A stretch of 37,676 nucleotides of DNA from Methanomassiliicoccales archaeon (GTDB lineage Archaea > Thermoplasmatota > Thermoplasmata > Methanomassiliicoccales > UBA472). The notes under the pieces were generated by a model. The model had not been told where the DNA came from. It worked only from the letters and a program-made list of their open reading frames with translations, and did not search any database. Within the stretch, counting starts at the first letter, position 1, and each line of letters begins with the position of its first letter. Below, piece by piece: positions 8,161 to 16,452 of this stretch. The stretch lies in assembly GCA_036504055.1 (NCBI GenBank), contig DASXVU010000032.1, positions 1 to 37,676 on the forward strand. The letters run 5' to 3'. Position numbers and translations under genes: made by a program.

Positions 8161-8976
8161 GTGAACCGGATAGTCCAGTTGTTCAGATTGGGCAACTGCC
8201 TCATGGGTATTGTCGGCCTCGTAATGAGCATCCTGATAGCCACGGGAACCTCAATAGGGAACTATTGGGCAGACATCGTACCGGCAGCCGTCGTGATCTT
8301 CTTCTTCGTGGCCGCCGGCAATTCCCTGAATGACTACATGGACCGCGAGGTGGACAAGGTGGCCCATCCGGAACGCCCTATACCCTCCGGGAGACTGAAG
8401 CCGAGTACTGCTCGGACCGTGGCGATCTATAGCTTCTCCGCCTCCCTTATAGCATCGTTCTTTCTAAGGATCGAAGCGACCGCCATCGTGGTCGTGGCAA
8501 TGGCCCTGATGCTCGCCTATGAACTCAGCACGAAGAAGAAAGGATTCTCCGGAAATCTTACCATTGGGGTTCTTACTGGAATGCTGTTCGTGTTCGGCGG
8601 TTCGGTCGTTGGGATGATCGATAAGACGATCATCATCGCACTGATGGCGGGCCTGGCCACATTGGGAAGGGAGATCGTTAAGGACATCGAGGACATGGAC
8701 GCGGATTTCGACCGGAACACCCTTCCCAAACGGATCGGAAAAAGAAATGCGGGATTCGCCGGAAGCGTCGCCTTCATCGTGGCGGTGGCCCTGAGCCCAG
8801 TACCCTACCTGACCTCCATGTTCGGATATGGATACCTGTTGGTGGTCCTCGCTGCCGATGCAATATTTATATACTGTTCCATTGTTCATTTCCGAAATCC
8901 GACCAGGGGTCAGCGGTTCGCTAAGTATGGCATGCTTGTCGCCCTAGTGGCCTTCCTAATAGGAGGAATCCAATGA
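8161..8976 (+). CDS. Digeranylgeranylglyceryl phosphate synthase (UbiA prenyltransferase family)
   Basis: DGGGP synthase adds the second geranylgeranyl chain to GGGP, forming the second ether bond of archaeal membrane lipids at the membrane. The 271-residue polytopic protein carries the two Asp-rich motifs of UbiA prenyltransferases, NDYMDREVD (57-65) and DIEDMDADFD (175-184), plus a typical HPERPIPSGRL segment. Other UbiA enzymes, for example those for quinones, share these motifs. The downstream gene overlapping by 4 bp is GGGP synthase, the preceding step in the same pathway, which makes the DGGGP assignment strong. The GTG start sits at the predicted transcription start, so the message is likely leaderless. 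Confidence 0.9.
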   Translation: MNRIVQLFRLGNCLMGIVGLVMSILIATGTSIGNYWADIVPAAVVIFFFVAAGNSLNDYMDREVDKVAHPERPIPSGRLKPSTARTVAIYSFSASLIASFFLRIEATAIVVVAMALMLAYELSTKKKGFSGNLTIGVLTGMLFVFGGSVVGMIDKTIIIALMAGLATLGREIVKDIEDMDADFDRNTLPKRIGKRNAGFAGSVAFIVAVALSPVPYLTSMFGYGYLLVVLAADAIFIYCSIVHFRNPTRGQRFAKYGMLVALVAFLIGGIQ

Positions 8977-9707
8977 AAGTCATAGAATATCTTCGGGAAA
9001 AGGTCAAGAAAGGAACCCTGCACATGACGTTGATCGACCCCGCCAAGCAGGAGCCGGAGCAGGCCGGAGAGATCGCCGCTTCTGCAGACCGGTTCGGTAC
9101 CGACGCCATCATGGTCGGAGGTTCCACCGGCATCACCCAAGAAAACCTGGACGCCACCATACTGACCATCAAGAGCCGTACGAAACTGCCGGTCATCTAT
9201 TTTCCCAGCGGGGCCCACGCGATCTCCGCCCATAGTGATGCCATATACTTTATGAGCATGCTCAACAGCCGTAACGTAAAGATGATAGTCGGAGAACAGG
9301 TGGCCGCTTCTCGGATCGTTAAGAAGCTGGGCATAGAGCCTGTCTCCATGGGCTACATCATCATCGAACCGGGAATGAAGGTCGGCGAGGTGGGAGAAGC
9401 TAACGTCGTTAAGCGGGATGACCCCCGGTCGGCCGTCTCATATGCCCTGGCGGCGGAATTCATGGGCATGCAGCTGGTCTATCTCGAGGCTGGAAGCGGG
9501 GCACCGTCACCAGTTCCCAGCGAGATCATCAGCGAGGTACGGAAGAACATCACCGTACCGTTGATCGTTGGCGGAGGCATAAGGGAACCGGCGCAGGCCG
9601 TCATGGTAAGGGAAGCCGGTGCAAACATCATCGTGACCGGCACGGTGGTCGAGAATGGCGAATACCAGGAAAAGCTGAAGGCCATTATCAAAGCGGTAAA
9701 AGGTTGA
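8973..9707 (+). CDS. Geranylgeranylglyceryl phosphate synthase
   Basis: GGGP synthase makes the first ether bond of archaeal lipids by joining sn-glycerol-1-phosphate and geranylgeranyl diphosphate. The 244-residue TIM-barrel protein shows the expected sequence elements: TLIDPAKQEP near the N-terminus, MVGGSTGIT (47-55), YLEAGSGAPSPVP, the phosphate-binding VGGGIREPAQA, and VTGTVVE near the end. Its ATG overlaps the stop of the DGGGP synthase gene (ATGA), so the two are translationally coupled and encode consecutive steps. Length is normal for archaeal group II enzymes. Confidence 0.93.
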   Translation: MKVIEYLREKVKKGTLHMTLIDPAKQEPEQAGEIAASADRFGTDAIMVGGSTGITQENLDATILTIKSRTKLPVIYFPSGAHAISAHSDAIYFMSMLNSRNVKMIVGEQVAASRIVKKLGIEPVSMGYIIIEPGMKVGEVGEANVVKRDDPRSAVSYALAAEFMGMQLVYLEAGSGAPSPVPSEIISEVRKNITVPLIVGGGIREPAQAVMVREAGANIIVTGTVVENGEYQEKLKAIIKAVKG

Positions 9708-9761
9708 GCTGCCCATCTGGACCTGGGAAGATTTGTCGACCTTGCGTCAAGAGAATCGAAG

Positions 9762-10352
9762 TTAGACGATCTTCAACAGCATTTCGTGTATCCGGGTGTC
9801 ATCTGACAGCTCCGGATGAAATGACAAAGCAATAAGGTTGTTCTGCTTTGCCATAACGATGCTGGAAGCATGGGTGGCCAACACCTCGCACTTGCCCCAG
9901 ACCTTGGTGATCAGCGGCGCGCGTATGAACACCGCCGGGAATGGGGTGTCCATGCCGTTGATCGTCAATGGAACTTCGAAAGACTCCCTCTGCCTGCCGA
10001 AGGCGTTCCGGTCCACCGCCATGTCCATGAGCTTGAGGAGCTCGGTCTCGGTCCTCTCCACCTGTTCGTCCCCTTCCTTTGATAAGAGAACGCATCCGGC
10101 GCAGGTTCCCATGATCGGCAGCCCTTCGTTTGCCAGGTCGATGATGCGATCAAAAAGGTCGAACCGGCGCAGGAGCTTCGAGATGGTCGTGCTCTCGCCC
10201 CCCGGTAGCACAAGGCATGAGACCCCTTCCAGGTCCTTTGCCTTCCTCACTTGGACCACTTCTCCGGCGATGCCGAGGTTCGCCATGGCCGCCCTCATCG
10301 CTGCCACGTGTTCGGGTGCCGCCCCCTGGACCGATACCACTCCTGCCTTCAT
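9762..10352 (-). CDS. pdxT: Pyridoxal 5'-phosphate synthase glutaminase subunit PdxT
   Basis: PdxT hydrolyses glutamine and channels ammonia to PdxS, which makes pyridoxal 5'-phosphate. The 196-residue protein has the class I glutaminase triad: Cys84 in GTCAGCVLLS, and His179 and Glu181 in SFHPEL. It also has the family signature LPGGESTTI (49-57). The length is typical. AGGTGG lies about 10 bases before the ATG. The partner pdxS, often adjacent, is not in this window, so this is an orphan location. TATA-like GATTAATTAG at about 10380-10389 and a 10-bp palindrome just beyond it form the likely promoter. Confidence 0.95.
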   Translation of the reverse strand: MKAGVVSVQGAAPEHVAAMRAAMANLGIAGEVVQVRKAKDLEGVSCLVLPGGESTTISKLLRRFDLFDRIIDLANEGLPIMGTCAGCVLLSKEGDEQVERTETELLKLMDMAVDRNAFGRQRESFEVPLTINGMDTPFPAVFIRAPLITKVWGKCEVLATHASSIVMAKQNNLIALSFHPELSDDTRIHEMLLKIV

Positions 10353-10379
10353 GTCGTCCCACCTGCCAAGAACGACGTC

Positions 10380-10406
10380 CTAATTAATCCTTGCTAAACT
10401 ATAGTT
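10380..10406 (-). promoter_or_regulatory. pdxT promoter: TATA-like element plus 10-bp palindrome
   Basis: A minus-strand GATTAATTA run (about 10381-10389) lies some 33 bp ahead of the pdxT ATG. Immediately upstream is the perfect palindrome AACTATAGTT (10397-10406), next to where TFB would bind. The palindrome is short enough to be chance, but its position fits an activator or repressor site. Confidence 0.35.
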
Positions 10407-10418
10407 AATTACAGCGAT

Positions 10419-11849
10419 TCATCGATCGTACTGCCTCCGATTGTCCACCAGAGTGCGCTTGGTCGGAACGAACTCCGCGCTTACTGGCATGACCTCTATC
10501 ACCAGCGGCTCCATCAGATCGTTCTCGATGCTGGACTGGACCTCCGGGATCGCCATCATCCTTTCTTCCAACTGTTTCCTGGCCCAGCTTGGATCTCCAT
10601 TGAATTCGACCTTCGCCGTGAGGCGGTCGCGGAACGAAGGCCGGTCTATGATCACCTGGTGGGAGATGACCCCGTGCACGGATCCGATCGCCTCGTCAAA
10701 CAGATATGGATAGACCTTTTCCCCAAACCCGAACTTGGTGGTCTGGTCGGCCCTTCCCTTCGGCTTTCCCATCTTCCCGACCGTCCGGAAACCGCAATTG
10801 CAGGGTGGCGAGATGTAGCAGCTCAGGTCATAGGACCGGTACCGAAGCAACGGGCTGCCCCTCATGTTCAGGCTGGTCCATACCAGCTCTCCTTCCTTCC
10901 GGTCCGGCAATTGGCTGCCTGAATCGATGTCGACGCATTCCACCAGATAATCCGCCTCGTCCACGTGGATCCCGTCCTGGACCGTGCATTCGATGGCCGT
11001 GGCCAGCCCCATCTCGGTCATACCGTACTGGGTCAAGGCCTTGCACCCCCAGGCAGATTCCAGCTCTTTGCGCATCGCCTCCGAGAGCGGTTCCGACGAG
11101 CATATGATGGCCTTGATCCCCAGCGACCGGAGATCATGTCTGTCCCTGGCCAACATCGTGATCCGATAGATGAAGGAGGTCAGCCCGATCATGATCCGGG
11201 TCTCGCTCTTCCGCATCGTTTCGATCTGGACGTCTATATCGATAGAGCTGCATACGACGGCGTTCAGACCGGCCACCTTGCAGGCGCTTTCCAGCATCAG
11301 GCTCGGATCCCATGAGGTTACTGCGGGGAACATGATCTGGAGCGTTTCATTCTCCTTCAACCCGGCGGTCTTCAGCGCGGCGGAGATGGCGTCCACTATG
11401 TTGAGGACATCATCCCTGGTGTAGAACAGACGCTTCTTCTGCCCGGATGTCCCTGAGGTCGTAAATGCACGCATCACCTTTGACTGGGAGACGCAGAGAA
11501 AGTGGAACGGCTCCTCGGCCAATGCCGCCGGCTCAGTGATGGGGAACTTGACCAGGTCCTCGAACTCCATGAACGAACTGGGGCTAAGTTTGTTGTCGGC
11601 AATGACCTTGTGGTAGTAGACGCTGTTCTCATCGACATAACGCATCAACTTGCGAAATTTGAACATCTGATAATGACGGAGGTCCTCCCGGCTGACCTCG
11701 TTAAGCGATGAGCGGCCCAACACTCGGCGGAACTCCCTTTCGTCCTTGACCGTCTGGCGGACCTTCATGTGGATCCATTCCTCAAGAGGGTTCTCCGTCT
11801 CGGAGTCCAAATTCCTTGAGGTCAGCCTTCTCCGGGCCATGGCGATCAT
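10419..11849 (-). CDS. Phenylacetate-CoA ligase-like adenylate-forming enzyme (PaaK family)
   Basis: PaaK-type enzymes activate a carboxylic acid with ATP and join it to CoA. The roughly 476-residue protein has the P-loop-like AMP-binding motif TTSGTSGQKKR (about 130-140), the YGMTEMG element where the adenylate is bound, and the C-terminal domain with a hinge region (DQTTKFGFGEKVYPYLFDEAIGS, interrupted by family-variable residues). The acid substrate cannot be read from sequence. Methanogens and other anaerobes carry several paralogues for aryl or short-chain acids. The frame runs to a TTG at 11879, but ATG 11849 (or 11840) is more likely, with AGGTC just upstream. It is divergent from the DUF169 gene, with the two coding regions about 110 bp apart. 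Confidence 0.85.
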   Translation of the reverse strand: MIAMARRRLTSRNLDSETENPLEEWIHMKVRQTVKDEREFRRVLGRSSLNEVSREDLRHYQMFKFRKLMRYVDENSVYYHKVIADNKLSPSSFMEFEDLVKFPITEPAALAEEPFHFLCVSQSKVMRAFTTSGTSGQKKRLFYTRDDVLNIVDAISAALKTAGLKENETLQIMFPAVTSWDPSLMLESACKVAGLNAVVCSSIDIDVQIETMRKSETRIMIGLTSFIYRITMLARDRHDLRSLGIKAIICSSEPLSEAMRKELESAWGCKALTQYGMTEMGLATAIECTVQDGIHVDEADYLVECVDIDSGSQLPDRKEGELVWTSLNMRGSPLLRYRSYDLSCYISPPCNCGFRTVGKMGKPKGRADQTTKFGFGEKVYPYLFDEAIGSVHGVISHQVIIDRPSFRDRLTAKVEFNGDPSWARKQLEERMMAIPEVQSSIENDLMEPLVIEVMPVSAEFVPTKRTLVDNRRQYDR

Positions 11850-11926
11850 TAGGGACCTGACAGGATTCACGCCCCCCAATGGCCCTACGCCCGATAATCC
11901 TTTGCGGGGGATCCATCGAACAGGTC

Positions 11927-11936
11927 AATATTATTA
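11927..11936 (+). promoter_or_regulatory. TATA box of the DUF169 gene
   Basis: The run AATATTATTA is centred about 28 bp before the ATG at 11960, predicting a leaderless or nearly leaderless mRNA. It is the main reason for rejecting the longer frame opening at 11879, whose ATG would be upstream of transcription. The element is nearly symmetrical and might also serve the divergent ligase gene. Confidence 0.5.
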
Positions 11937-11959
11937 GCCCAGACGACGATGATATCTGT

Positions 11960-12733
11960 ATGACCGGGCGGACGTGGAAGAACGTATCGGAGCTTGTGCG
12001 AAGTTCGATCAACATGAGCACCAGCCCGGTCGCAGTGTCATTGCTGAAGGATGCGGGCAGCCTTCTTGACCTGCCGAACGTGACGATGGTGACGAACACC
12101 GCCCTATGCCACATGATCGCCCGGGCAAAATATCATGAGAAGGAAGGAATACTGGGAGCCTCGGCCCAAGGCATAAAGTGCATCTGGGCTGACGCCGCGT
12201 TGGGACTGATCCGGACCCCTCAGAGGCTGGCCGACGGCGAACTGAACCGTGACTTCGTTAGGGACGCCCCGGCAGGCAGGCGATTACAGGAATCCATGTA
12301 CATGCTGGGAGATTCAGAGGCAAGATACGGTTCGGTGGTGGTCTCCCCCCTGGACCTTACACCTGTGGAACCAGGCGCGATCGTCCTTTATGTCAGCCCG
12401 GCGCAGGCGTTGAGGCTGATCATCGCCTTCGCCTATGAAAATGGGGAATCGGTGGTCACCGAGATGACCGGGCAGGCATCCGTATGCTGCGCTATCGCCA
12501 AGGCAGTGGGAAAGGGCCAGGTCACGGTCGATATTCCCTGCATTGGAGACCGGGCATTCGGTCTGGCCGGAGAGAACGACATCATCGTTGCCTTTCCCCC
12601 TACAAAGATCGACCAACTCATCGACGGGCTCAGGGGCACAGAAAGGTCCGCCTCTTACCCGTTCAAGCCCTTCATGCGTTGGCCGGTAATTTTCCCACCG
12701 GAGATGGAACCCCGCCGTCCAGAGTTGGAATGA
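11960..12733 (+). CDS. DUF169 family protein
   Basis: The 257-residue protein resembles the DUF169 family, widespread in methanogens and other anaerobes and of unknown function. Visible family traits are an N-terminal segment with SPVAVSLLKD, a Cys-containing NTALCHMIARAKYH segment, a central SPLDLTPVEPGAIVLYVSPAQALRLI region, and a late ASVCCAIAKAV stretch followed by IPCIGDRAFGLAGENDIIVAFP. Several conserved Cys residues suggest metal or cofactor binding, but no motif proves it. The start at 11960 is chosen over 11879 because of the TATA position. It is divergent from a PaaK-like ligase and followed by a small Cys-rich protein. Confidence 0.8.
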   Translation: MTGRTWKNVSELVRSSINMSTSPVAVSLLKDAGSLLDLPNVTMVTNTALCHMIARAKYHEKEGILGASAQGIKCIWADAALGLIRTPQRLADGELNRDFVRDAPAGRRLQESMYMLGDSEARYGSVVVSPLDLTPVEPGAIVLYVSPAQALRLIIAFAYENGESVVTEMTGQASVCCAIAKAVGKGQVTVDIPCIGDRAFGLAGENDIIVAFPPTKIDQLIDGLRGTERSASYPFKPFMRWPVIFPPEMEPRRPELE

Positions 12734-12785
12734 ACTACGAAATGGATGTTGCCAGACATTAAATACGGGAAATCTGCTTTATCGA

Positions 12786-13109
12786 ATGAGGATTCTAATG
12801 GTTCTGACCCCGGAAATGGCCCGAAGGGGAATTACTCCGCAATTATTGAGGACTACAAAGCAGATCACCTGCCCCAAATGCGGGAAGAACTTTAGCCTGT
12901 TCCAGTCAAGGGCCATAGCCTGCGTCGGTTGCCCTAAGTCCGGCACCAACTGCAATTACGCCCGTTGTATTCACTGCGACACCGAGTTCCCCCTGATCTC
13001 GGAAGCGAACTGGGTTGCCAATAAGACCGGGGAAAGGAACCTCTCCAACTACATGAACGGGATCGTGAACAACTACAATGCCAGCGTCGGGAAGACCAGG
13101 CATCGTTAG
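12786..13109 (+). CDS. Small Cys-rich (zinc-finger-like) protein
   Basis: The 107-residue protein has a Cys-rich core: CPKC at about 35-38, then a CVGCP motif, a C-x5-C pair and CIHC, seven to eight Cys in 45 residues. This suggests two metal sites, zinc or Fe-S. The N-terminus (ARRGITPQLLRTTKQ) and C-terminus (NLSNYMNGIVNNYNASVGK) are helical. A TATA-like ATTAAATA at 12758-12765 lies about 24 bp from the ATG at 12786, suggesting a leaderless message. The ATG at 12798, preceded by GAGG, is an alternative start. I do not recognise a named family. It ends in TAG and lies 52 bp after the DUF169 gene with its own promoter. Confidence 0.7.
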   Translation: MRILMVLTPEMARRGITPQLLRTTKQITCPKCGKNFSLFQSRAIACVGCPKSGTNCNYARCIHCDTEFPLISEANWVANKTGERNLSNYMNGIVNNYNASVGKTRHR

Positions 13110-13264
13110 GCCCATGGGTCCGAGCACAGACAACCCCCGATCGGAGTGATAGACATCACTCAAATCTCAATTCTTCGAAGACCTCGGCCTTTGTCTGATT
13201 CGTCAATGGCCGGGCTTTGAATCTATGGACGATCGATCCATTCCTGAAATCAAATGGATGCCCT

Positions 13265-14638
13265 TCAGGGTTTCTGGGCGAACTTTGACCACATCTCATG
13301 CCGGTACAATGTCCGGCCGTCCCCTCCATTGATGTTGAACAGGCAGAACGGTATCAATTTCCCATCTGGCGTCACTGTGTGGATGCAGCAATTGCACAAC
13401 CGTTCGGTCTCCACGTTCCAGGCGTCCTGGAATGCCATGGTGGAAACCGTCAGGTAGTTGGTCTTGGCCAGGTCCAGGAATGACCCCCAGGAGTTCTCAC
13501 CCTTTTGTTCGTCTGGTTCGACGGTCAGCGACTCCTCGATGAACCGCCACAGGTCGGATATCTCCTTCCGTGTCTTGGTGGCGATGGTCTTGGTCTCTCG
13601 GGGCGGACCGAGCGCCCGGCTGGTAAGCGGAAAGAGCGTTCCATCCTCCATGACCACGGACATCGATTTGGCATCGCAATGGACGTTCGAGCATGACGTG
13701 GGAACGAAACAATCCGCCCGGAGCTCGCCCTTGGTCTGTTTCTCTATGGCCATCAGAAGGTCCGGTATTGTAACCCGGTCTACATCGCCAGGTTTGATCG
13801 GATAGCGGCCGAAATAACTGATCGGCTGGAAATGTATGCCCTTCACGGTCGGAACGTTCTTCTTGGCGAAGTTGACCACGTCGCCGATCTGGTCGATGTT
13901 GATGTTCGGCGAGACAACGCAGACCAGCGTGACCCCCATCCCGACCTTGGCGCAGTTCTCGATGGTCTTCAGTTTCGATTCGAGCAGGTCCTTGCCGCAT
14001 GTTGCCAGGTAAACGTCTGGAGTGAGACCGTCGAAGGAGAAATATAACGAGTCAACGCCGGCTGCCTTTACCTCCTTGAGGAACTCGATGTCCTGGCCGA
14101 ACCGGACACCGTTGGTGTTCACCTCGATGTGATCGATACCCATGCTCTTACCCAGGCGAACGATGTCCGGCAGGTCGTCCCTGATGGTCGGTTCCCCGCC
14201 GCTGATCTGGACGCAAATGGGATGGTCCACATAGTCGAGCATGGTCTGGTACATGCCCCTGATCGTGTCCATCGAGGGATGGAACTTGTACCTTTCGTTC
14301 GCGCTGGCAAAACAGATCGGGCATTTGAGGTTGCATCCGTTGGTGATTTCCATCACGACCAAGCAGGTATGTTGGTGATGGTCGGGACAGAGACCGCACC
14401 CTTCCGGGCACTTGCCAGTCGTCTGGACGGCGAGCCTGGACGGTCTAGACTGCTCGCAGGCGTACCGGGTCAGGTCCTTATAGTCCTGGACGCCCCGCCA
14501 GACGATGGTCCGGAACTTGCCATGCTCCGGACATTCCTTGTCCAGATAGATGACGTCGTTCTCCGCCACCTTCACCGCCGGTATGGTCTTGAGGCACTCC
14601 GGGCACAGGCTCAGGGTCTCCCCGATCTTTTCACTCAT
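13265..14638 (-). CDS. Radical SAM protein, COG1964 family (tetraether lipid synthase / pterin methylase-like)
   Basis: The 457-residue protein belongs to the archaeal radical SAM group that includes tetraether lipid synthase (Tes) and the methanopterin-branch methylase MJ0619. It has an N-terminal Cys cluster (C12, C15, C36), a second cluster KCPEGCGLC plus HHQHTC (77-92), the radical SAM CX3CX2C motif (C102, C106, C109), a GGEPT SAM-binding element, and C-terminal NCC and PFCLFN cysteines that could hold auxiliary clusters. Tes condenses archaeol chains into GDGT tetraethers; MJ0619 methylates a pterin. I cannot choose firmly, but tetraether synthesis suits a Thermoplasmata archaeon. ATG 14638 is preferred over an upstream GTG at 14647. 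Confidence 0.82.
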   Translation of the reverse strand: MSEKIGETLSLCPECLKTIPAVKVAENDVIYLDKECPEHGKFRTIVWRGVQDYKDLTRYACEQSRPSRLAVQTTGKCPEGCGLCPDHHQHTCLVVMEITNGCNLKCPICFASANERYKFHPSMDTIRGMYQTMLDYVDHPICVQISGGEPTIRDDLPDIVRLGKSMGIDHIEVNTNGVRFGQDIEFLKEVKAAGVDSLYFSFDGLTPDVYLATCGKDLLESKLKTIENCAKVGMGVTLVCVVSPNINIDQIGDVVNFAKKNVPTVKGIHFQPISYFGRYPIKPGDVDRVTIPDLLMAIEKQTKGELRADCFVPTSCSNVHCDAKSMSVVMEDGTLFPLTSRALGPPRETKTIATKTRKEISDLWRFIEESLTVEPDEQKGENSWGSFLDLAKTNYLTVSTMAFQDAWNVETERLCNCCIHTVTPDGKLIPFCLFNINGGDGRTLYRHEMWSKFAQKP

Positions 14639-14807
14639 CAGATGCACCAGCTATATATTTCTTCGAAATGCCTTGCCGCCTTTACTAGTTTTCCCAGAAT
14701 GTCCAGGAACGTTGGAAAGGAACTAACTGGACATCGCCGTGGCTCTGCCCGATGATTGGAAAAAAAGAAATTATCTTGGCCGTTCTTCGCGGCCAGTTTG
14801 GGTTTAT

Positions 14808-15263
14808 TCAAGCGCGCTTCTTCTCGAACAGACCTTCCGCCGCGGCCAGGGTCTTTACTGCGAGGTACTCCTCGACCATGGTGGTCTTGCACTTCGGGCA
14901 GACCAGCGCCGGACCCGACCGGTTGACGGTCATGTAGGTGATGTTCACTTGCCCCTGGTGGACAGACTCGTTGCAGTGGGCGCAGATCCATTCAGACTTG
15001 TCGCCGATGCTCTGCACGTCGCCCAGGACCATCCGGTGCGAGTATGCCGTCTTGACCGTCGCGGACTTCTTCAGGATCCCGCTCTCCATGTCATAGAGGG
15101 CATAGATGGTAACGTCCCCGATCATCTTCTTGCCGAGGTTGTCGTCGCCCTTCTTGAACTTCACACCCGAGGATTCAGCGGTCTTTATCACGTCCTCGAC
15201 GTCCGCCTCCTTTATCCCCCGCTTGCCCAGCACTTCCTTGATTGCTTCAGTTTTGACTTCCAT
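14808..15263 (-). CDS. Zinc-ribbon protein paired with the methyltransferase (DUF7479-like C-terminus)
   Basis: The 151-residue protein has an N-terminal alpha/beta part (EVLGKRGIKEADVEDVIKT onward) and a C-terminal single zinc ribbon, CAHC then CPKC about 35 residues later. The end, VEEYLAVKTLAAAEGLFEKKR, resembles small redox or zinc proteins found beside corrinoid methyltransferases. The ATG at 15263 has a good GAGGTGA site; the frame also opens with a GTG at 15272. It begins 10 bp after the UroD-fold methyltransferase stop, so the pair is an operon. A role as adaptor or partner of that methyltransferase is inferred from position only. Confidence 0.75.
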   Translation of the reverse strand: MEVKTEAIKEVLGKRGIKEADVEDVIKTAESSGVKFKKGDDNLGKKMIGDVTIYALYDMESGILKKSATVKTAYSHRMVLGDVQSIGDKSEWICAHCNESVHQGQVNITYMTVNRSGPALVCPKCKTTMVEEYLAVKTLAAAEGLFEKKRA

Positions 15264-15273
15264 TTTAGTCACC

Positions 15274-16392
15274 TCACCATGTTCCGTAGGTACCGAAGTC
15301 CTGGGCGGCCTTCACCAGTGCTCTCATGTTTCCGGGCAGCGTGTACGGGGGCGTCTCGCAAGAGGTACCTAGGATGTATCCCTTCTTGGAGTCGCGACCC
15401 GCGAGTAGCTGGTCCTTCGCCTGGTCATATACGGCCTTCGGGTTCGGGTTGATCATCAGCTTGGTATCGACAGAGCCCATGCAGGTCGAGACGCTCTCGA
15501 ACTCGCTCTTCAGCTTGGCGGATGGGAACGGGTTCCTTCCATCATACCCTATGTGGGTAACGGTGAACGGAGACCAGACAACCGATTCCTTGAAGAGTTT
15601 GTGGTCGGTCGTGTGGTTACCGCATAGGTGATAGAACACCTGCGGGCCGGCTCCCTTTCTGAAGGCCCCGTCCACGAACATCTTCATGTTGTCGAAGGAG
15701 TATTTCTTGACCGCTTCGTCCGAGAAGATATCGTTGTTGCCCAAGACGGACCCAACGATCAGCATGGCCATTCCGTACGTGTCGGCCAGTCCCTCAGCGC
15801 CATTGATGGCTGTCTGGGTATAGTTCTTGACCAACTTCATGGCCGCTTCCTCTTCGGTGAACGTCCACATGATGAAGTTCTCGACACCAACGAGTTCTGC
15901 GGCCGCACCCACCAGGTCGAAACCGTATGAGATAGGGACCAGGGTCTGAGGTAGGTTCTTCTGAACATATCCATAGATCCTCTTGAACATCGGCTGGGTC
16001 CAGCCCTTCTCCAGCTCCTCCTTGTCCGGGATGTGCATCTTGTCGACGTCGCCCGGTTCAGAGTAGATCGGTCCGGTGGAGATTGGCGGCAGCGTGTCCT
16101 TATACTCGAGCTTCAGCCCGAGTTCGGTGACCCACGGAAGAGAGAAGAACCAGTGCGTCACAGGCAAGAGGTCGTACATCTCATTCGCGTACCCGACACA
16201 GTGTATTCCCAATTCCGGCTTCTCATAGAAGTCCCTGATCGTATAACCGCACGTTACTGCAGCGTGCGACAGTATGATCGCGTCTACATCGATCCTGTCG
16301 TGCGGTTTGTCGACGAAGGGACTTGCGAATCTCTTTGTGGCGTTTCCCGCCCAATTCATGTTCCATGGTGGAAATAGCTCTTCATAGCCCAT
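15274..16392 (-). CDS. UroD-fold (MtaA/MtbA/CmuA-like) methyltransferase
   Basis: The 372-residue protein belongs to the uroporphyrinogen decarboxylase-like superfamily that includes zinc-dependent corrinoid:CoM/THF methyltransferases. A likely zinc site is the HLCGNH element about 100 residues from the end together with the Cys of GTSCETPPY near the C-terminus, matching the H-x-C-xn-C pattern of MtaA/MtbA. True UroD enzymes lack this. The methyl donor and acceptor are unknown. ATG 16392 follows a CGGGGAT site; the longer frame to 16500 translates promoter DNA. The TATA element is at 16427-16434, preceded by a long inverted repeat. It is co-transcribed with a zinc-ribbon protein and sits beside a metal transporter operon. 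Confidence 0.85.
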   Translation of the reverse strand: MGYEELFPPWNMNWAGNATKRFASPFVDKPHDRIDVDAIILSHAAVTCGYTIRDFYEKPELGIHCVGYANEMYDLLPVTHWFFSLPWVTELGLKLEYKDTLPPISTGPIYSEPGDVDKMHIPDKEELEKGWTQPMFKRIYGYVQKNLPQTLVPISYGFDLVGAAAELVGVENFIMWTFTEEEAAMKLVKNYTQTAINGAEGLADTYGMAMLIVGSVLGNNDIFSDEAVKKYSFDNMKMFVDGAFRKGAGPQVFYHLCGNHTTDHKLFKESVVWSPFTVTHIGYDGRNPFPSAKLKSEFESVSTCMGSVDTKLMINPNPKAVYDQAKDQLLAGRDSKKGYILGTSCETPPYTLPGNMRALVKAAQDFGTYGTW

Positions 16393-16426
16393 TGAAATCC
16401 CCGTGTGTTGTAACTGGTTTTGAGGA

Positions 16427-16434
16427 TATTTAAT
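16427..16434 (-). promoter_or_regulatory. TATA box of the methyltransferase operon
   Basis: The minus strand reads ATTAAATA, centred about 38 bp before the ATG at 16392. It predicts a transcript starting near 16405 and a short leader carrying the CGGGGAT ribosome-binding site. Confidence 0.6.
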
Positions 16435-16452
16435 GATTATCGTGTTTTTACC

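Noticed and set aside
11879-11959. Longer start for the DUF169 gene at 11879
   Set aside because: It would lie upstream of the TATA element, and the added residues (ALRPIILCGGS...) look like translated intergenic DNA.
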